A DNA stretch of 58,940 nt from Xanthobacteraceae bacterium (GTDB lineage Bacteria; Pseudomonadota; Alphaproteobacteria; Rhizobiales; Xanthobacteraceae). This document shows, piece after piece, positions 57,155-58,940 of this stretch (positions within the stretch are counted from its first letter, which is position 1; each line of letters opens with the position of its first letter). The notes beneath the pieces were generated by a model that saw only the letters and a program-made list of their open reading frames with translations, did no database searches and was not told where the DNA came from. The DNA lies in contig JARLJA010000059.1 in the NCBI GenBank assembly GCA_031291445.1, positions 1-58,940 on the forward strand, given 5' to 3'. The translations under genes were made by a program, and so were the position numbers.

Positions 57155-58135
57155 TCAGCGCCCCTTCACCGGGGTTTCGGGAATCGGCGTCAGCGGCGGC
57201 TTGCCCGCGAACCAGGCCAGCAGATTGTCGACCACCAGCTGGTCCATGGCGTTGCGGGTGGCGACCGAGGCCGACCCGACATGGGGCAGCAGCACGGTGT
57301 TGGGCAGCGCCCGCAACTCCTCCGGCACGTTCGGCTCGTTGGCGAACACGTCGAGCCCCGCCGCCATGATCCGGCGCGCCTTCAGCGCGGCGATCAGGGC
57401 CGGCTCGTCGACCACCGAGCCGCGCGCCACGTTGATGAGGACGCCGGCCGGCCCCAGCGCGTCGATCACCTCGGCGTTGACCAGCTTGTTGGTCGAAGCG
57501 CCGCCGGGGGTGATGATGATCAGGGTGTCGACCGCCCTGGCCATCTCCACCAGGTTCGGAAAGTGCTTGTAGGACACGCCCGCGGCCGGATGGCGCGAGT
57601 GATAGACCACCGGGACCAGCGAGGCATCGAGCCGCCGCGCGATCGCCTGGCCGATCCGCCCCATGCCGACCATGCCGACGATGCGGCCGCGCAGCGAGCC
57701 CGCGGTCAGCGGATAGTTGCCCTTGGCCCACTGGCCCGAGCGCACGAAACGGTCGGCGGCCGGCAGTTCGCGCAGCGTCGCGATCAGGAGGCCGAGCGCG
57801 GTGTCGGCGACCTCCTCGGTCAGCACGTCCGGGGTGTTGGTGACGATGATGCCGTGATCGCGGGCATAGGCGGAATCGACGTGGTCGTAGCCGACGCCGA
57901 AGCTCGACACGATCTCGAGTTTCGGAAACAGCGCCATCATGGCCTTGTCGGCGCTGACCAGGCCATTGACCGCGACCCCGCGGATCCGCGCCGCGATCGC
58001 GGGGTTGATGCGGTCGAGGTCGGCGCGGGTTTCCACCGCGTGGGTGGCGAACGCCCCGCCCAGTCCCGACGTCACCAGCGCCTTGGGCTGACCATAGACC
58101 AGGATATCGGGCTTCTCTGGGTTCTTCGTCATCAT
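57155..58135 (-). CDS. D-isomer-specific 2-hydroxyacid dehydrogenase
   Basis: 326 aa. Rossmann motif VGMVGMGRIGQAIARRL, catalytic Arg (INVARGSVVDEPAL), Glu (DVFANEPNVPEEL) and His (LLPHVGSAS). Resembles glyoxylate/hydroxypyruvate reductases. The ATG at 58135 overlaps the TGA of the upstream permease (ATGA), with GGAAAGGATG as ribosome site. This suggests the imported compound and the 2-hydroxyacid may be linked. Confidence 0.92.
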   Translation of the reverse strand: MMTKNPEKPDILVYGQPKALVTSGLGGAFATHAVETRADLDRINPAIAARIRGVAVNGLVSADKAMMALFPKLEIVSSFGVGYDHVDSAYARDHGIIVTNTPDVLTEEVADTALGLLIATLRELPAADRFVRSGQWAKGNYPLTAGSLRGRIVGMVGMGRIGQAIARRLDASLVPVVYHSRHPAAGVSYKHFPNLVEMARAVDTLIIITPGGASTNKLVNAEVIDALGPAGVLINVARGSVVDEPALIAALKARRIMAAGLDVFANEPNVPEELRALPNTVLLPHVGSASVATRNAMDQLVVDNLLAWFAGKPPLTPIPETPVKGR

Positions 58136-58940
58136 CCGGCATCCTTTCCAAGCGCGCTTTCGTGCCAGCGTCGTAGCACAAGATGCGACACCAGTGAGAG
58201 CACCATGTAGATCACAATTCCGGCGGCCGAGAGCAGCGCCAGCGCCGCGAACATCCGCGGAATGTTGAGCCGGTAGCTCGATTCCGCGATCCGGTAGGCC
58301 AACCCGGAACCGGCGCCGGCCGAGCCCGCCGCGATTTCGGCCACCACCGCGCCGATCAGCGACAATCCGCCGGCGATGCGCAGCCCGCCGAGGATGTAGG
58401 GCAGCGCCGCCGGCAGCCGCAGGTGCCACAGCGTCTGCATCGGCGTCGCGCCATAGAGCGCGAACAGACCGGCGAGATTGCGGTCGACCGAGGCGAGCCC
58501 GAGCGCGGTGTTGGACAGCACCGGGAAGAACGCGACGATGAAGGCGCAGACCACCACCGCGACCTCCTGCGGCAGGTAGATCAACAGCAGCGGCGCGATC
58601 GCGATCACCGGCGTGACCTGGAGGATCACCGCGTAGGGAAACAGCGAGTATTCCAGCAGCCGCGACCGGCTGAACAGCAGCGCCAGCGCGATGCCGCCGA
58701 CCGACGCCGCGATGAAGCCCTCGAGCGTGGTCATGAGCGTCACCAGCAGCGACTGGACCAGCACCGGCCAGTCGGTCACCAGGGTCGTCGCCACCGTAGC
58801 CGGCCCGGGCAGCACATAGGGCGGGATGTGGCCGAGGCGGACGATCGCTTCCCAGGCGCCGATGACGAGCGCGAGCACGGCGGCCGGCAGCGCGATCCGC
58901 GCCAGCGCGGCCCGGCGATCAGCGCCGGCCGGCGGCGGGG
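58132..58940 (-). CDS. ABC transporter permease, NitT/TauT (SsuC-like) type, 5' end beyond the window
   Basis: At least 268 codons; no stop or clear start occurs between 58878 and the edge, so the N-terminus lies outside. About six transmembrane helices, with the EAA-like loop LFALYGATPMQTLWHLRLPAALPYILGGLRIA (read in parts), which contacts the ATPase. Import of an anion or pyrimidine/thiamine-like compound is typical; the substrate cannot be told. Translationally coupled to the 2-hydroxyacid dehydrogenase. Confidence 0.9.
   Translation of the reverse strand, partial: PPPAGADRRAALARIALPAAVLALVIGAWEAIVRLGHIPPYVLPGPATVATTLVTDWPVLVQSLLVTLMTTLEGFIAASVGGIALALLFSRSRLLEYSLFPYAVILQVTPVIAIAPLLLIYLPQEVAVVVCAFIVAFFPVLSNTALGLASVDRNLAGLFALYGATPMQTLWHLRLPAALPYILGGLRIAGGLSLIGAVVAEIAAGSAGAGSGLAYRIAESSYRLNIPRMFAALALLSAAGIVIYMVLSLVSHLVLRRWHESALGKDAG

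Overview
The window is chromosomal DNA, very GC-rich, from an alphaproteobacterium of the Bradyrhizobium/Rhodopseudomonas group (Nitrobacteraceae). The reasons are the family content and gene order: ruvC-ruvA-[cytidine deaminase]-ruvB, zapA-6S RNA-5-formyl-THF cyclo-ligase, gap-pgk-class I fba, RcdA/DUF1465, DUF1192, TrcR/DUF1013 and a cysteine-free L31. Dispersed palindromic repeats of a kind common in this group also occur. Genes are tightly packed on both strands, with many 4-bp ATGA/GTGA stop-start overlaps. I saw no rRNA, tRNA, CRISPR array, transposase, integrase or phage gene.

Layout. 1-2.8 kb (minus): Holliday-junction genes ruvC, ruvA, a cytidine deaminase, the start of ruvB (cut by the window edge), and a YebC/PmpR regulator. 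3.2-5.0 kb (plus): a soluble chemotaxis-type receptor. 5.2-7.8 kb (minus): YmdB phosphoesterase, formyl-THF cyclo-ligase, 6S RNA, ZapA and a coiled-coil partner. 8.1-16.6 kb (plus): central carbon genes tkt, gap, pgk and fba, then a degenerate ThiE-like protein and a Sel1-repeat protein translationally linked to fba, then an inositol-monophosphatase-type gene. 16.7-22.4 kb: a DUF1295 membrane enzyme, a MotA/MotB-like stator pair, a GNAT and an ABC exporter. 22.6-28.1 kb: L31, RcdA-like protein, a candidate suhB/MmgR-type sRNA, DUF1192, a PIG3-type quinone oxidoreductase and a membrane PAS-GGDEF-EAL protein. 28.4-37.7 kb: AlgH, a periplasmic DsbD-alpha protein, a 1-Cys peroxiredoxin, RNase HI-ThrB-IspH, TrcR, a DsbA-family oxidoreductase, a small lipoprotein and PrpE. 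38-47.8 kb: a TPR-LprI protein, an ECF42-type sigma factor with its DGPF/YCII partner, secreted proteins of unknown function, a K+/H+ antiporter, an MscS channel and SfsA. 47.8-58.9 kb: Map, then an accessory-looking block (PQQ-type dehydrogenase; three-gene hydrolase operon divergent from a LysR regulator), then RadC, a LysE exporter, a double Inh-domain secreted protein, a 2-hydroxyacid dehydrogenase and the truncated permease of an ABC importer.

Most of the window is housekeeping DNA. The features most worth a second look are the two structured RNAs, the dispersed palindromic repeat families and the 72-bp inverted-repeat element, the unusual protein architectures (alpha/beta hydrolase-cupin, TPR-LprI, soluble MCP with C-terminal sensor, degenerate ThiE and GGDEF), and the block between map and radC. 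I found nothing I can defend as a wholly new multi-gene system. The hydrolase-cupin operon with its divergent LysR regulator is the best candidate for unstudied biochemistry.
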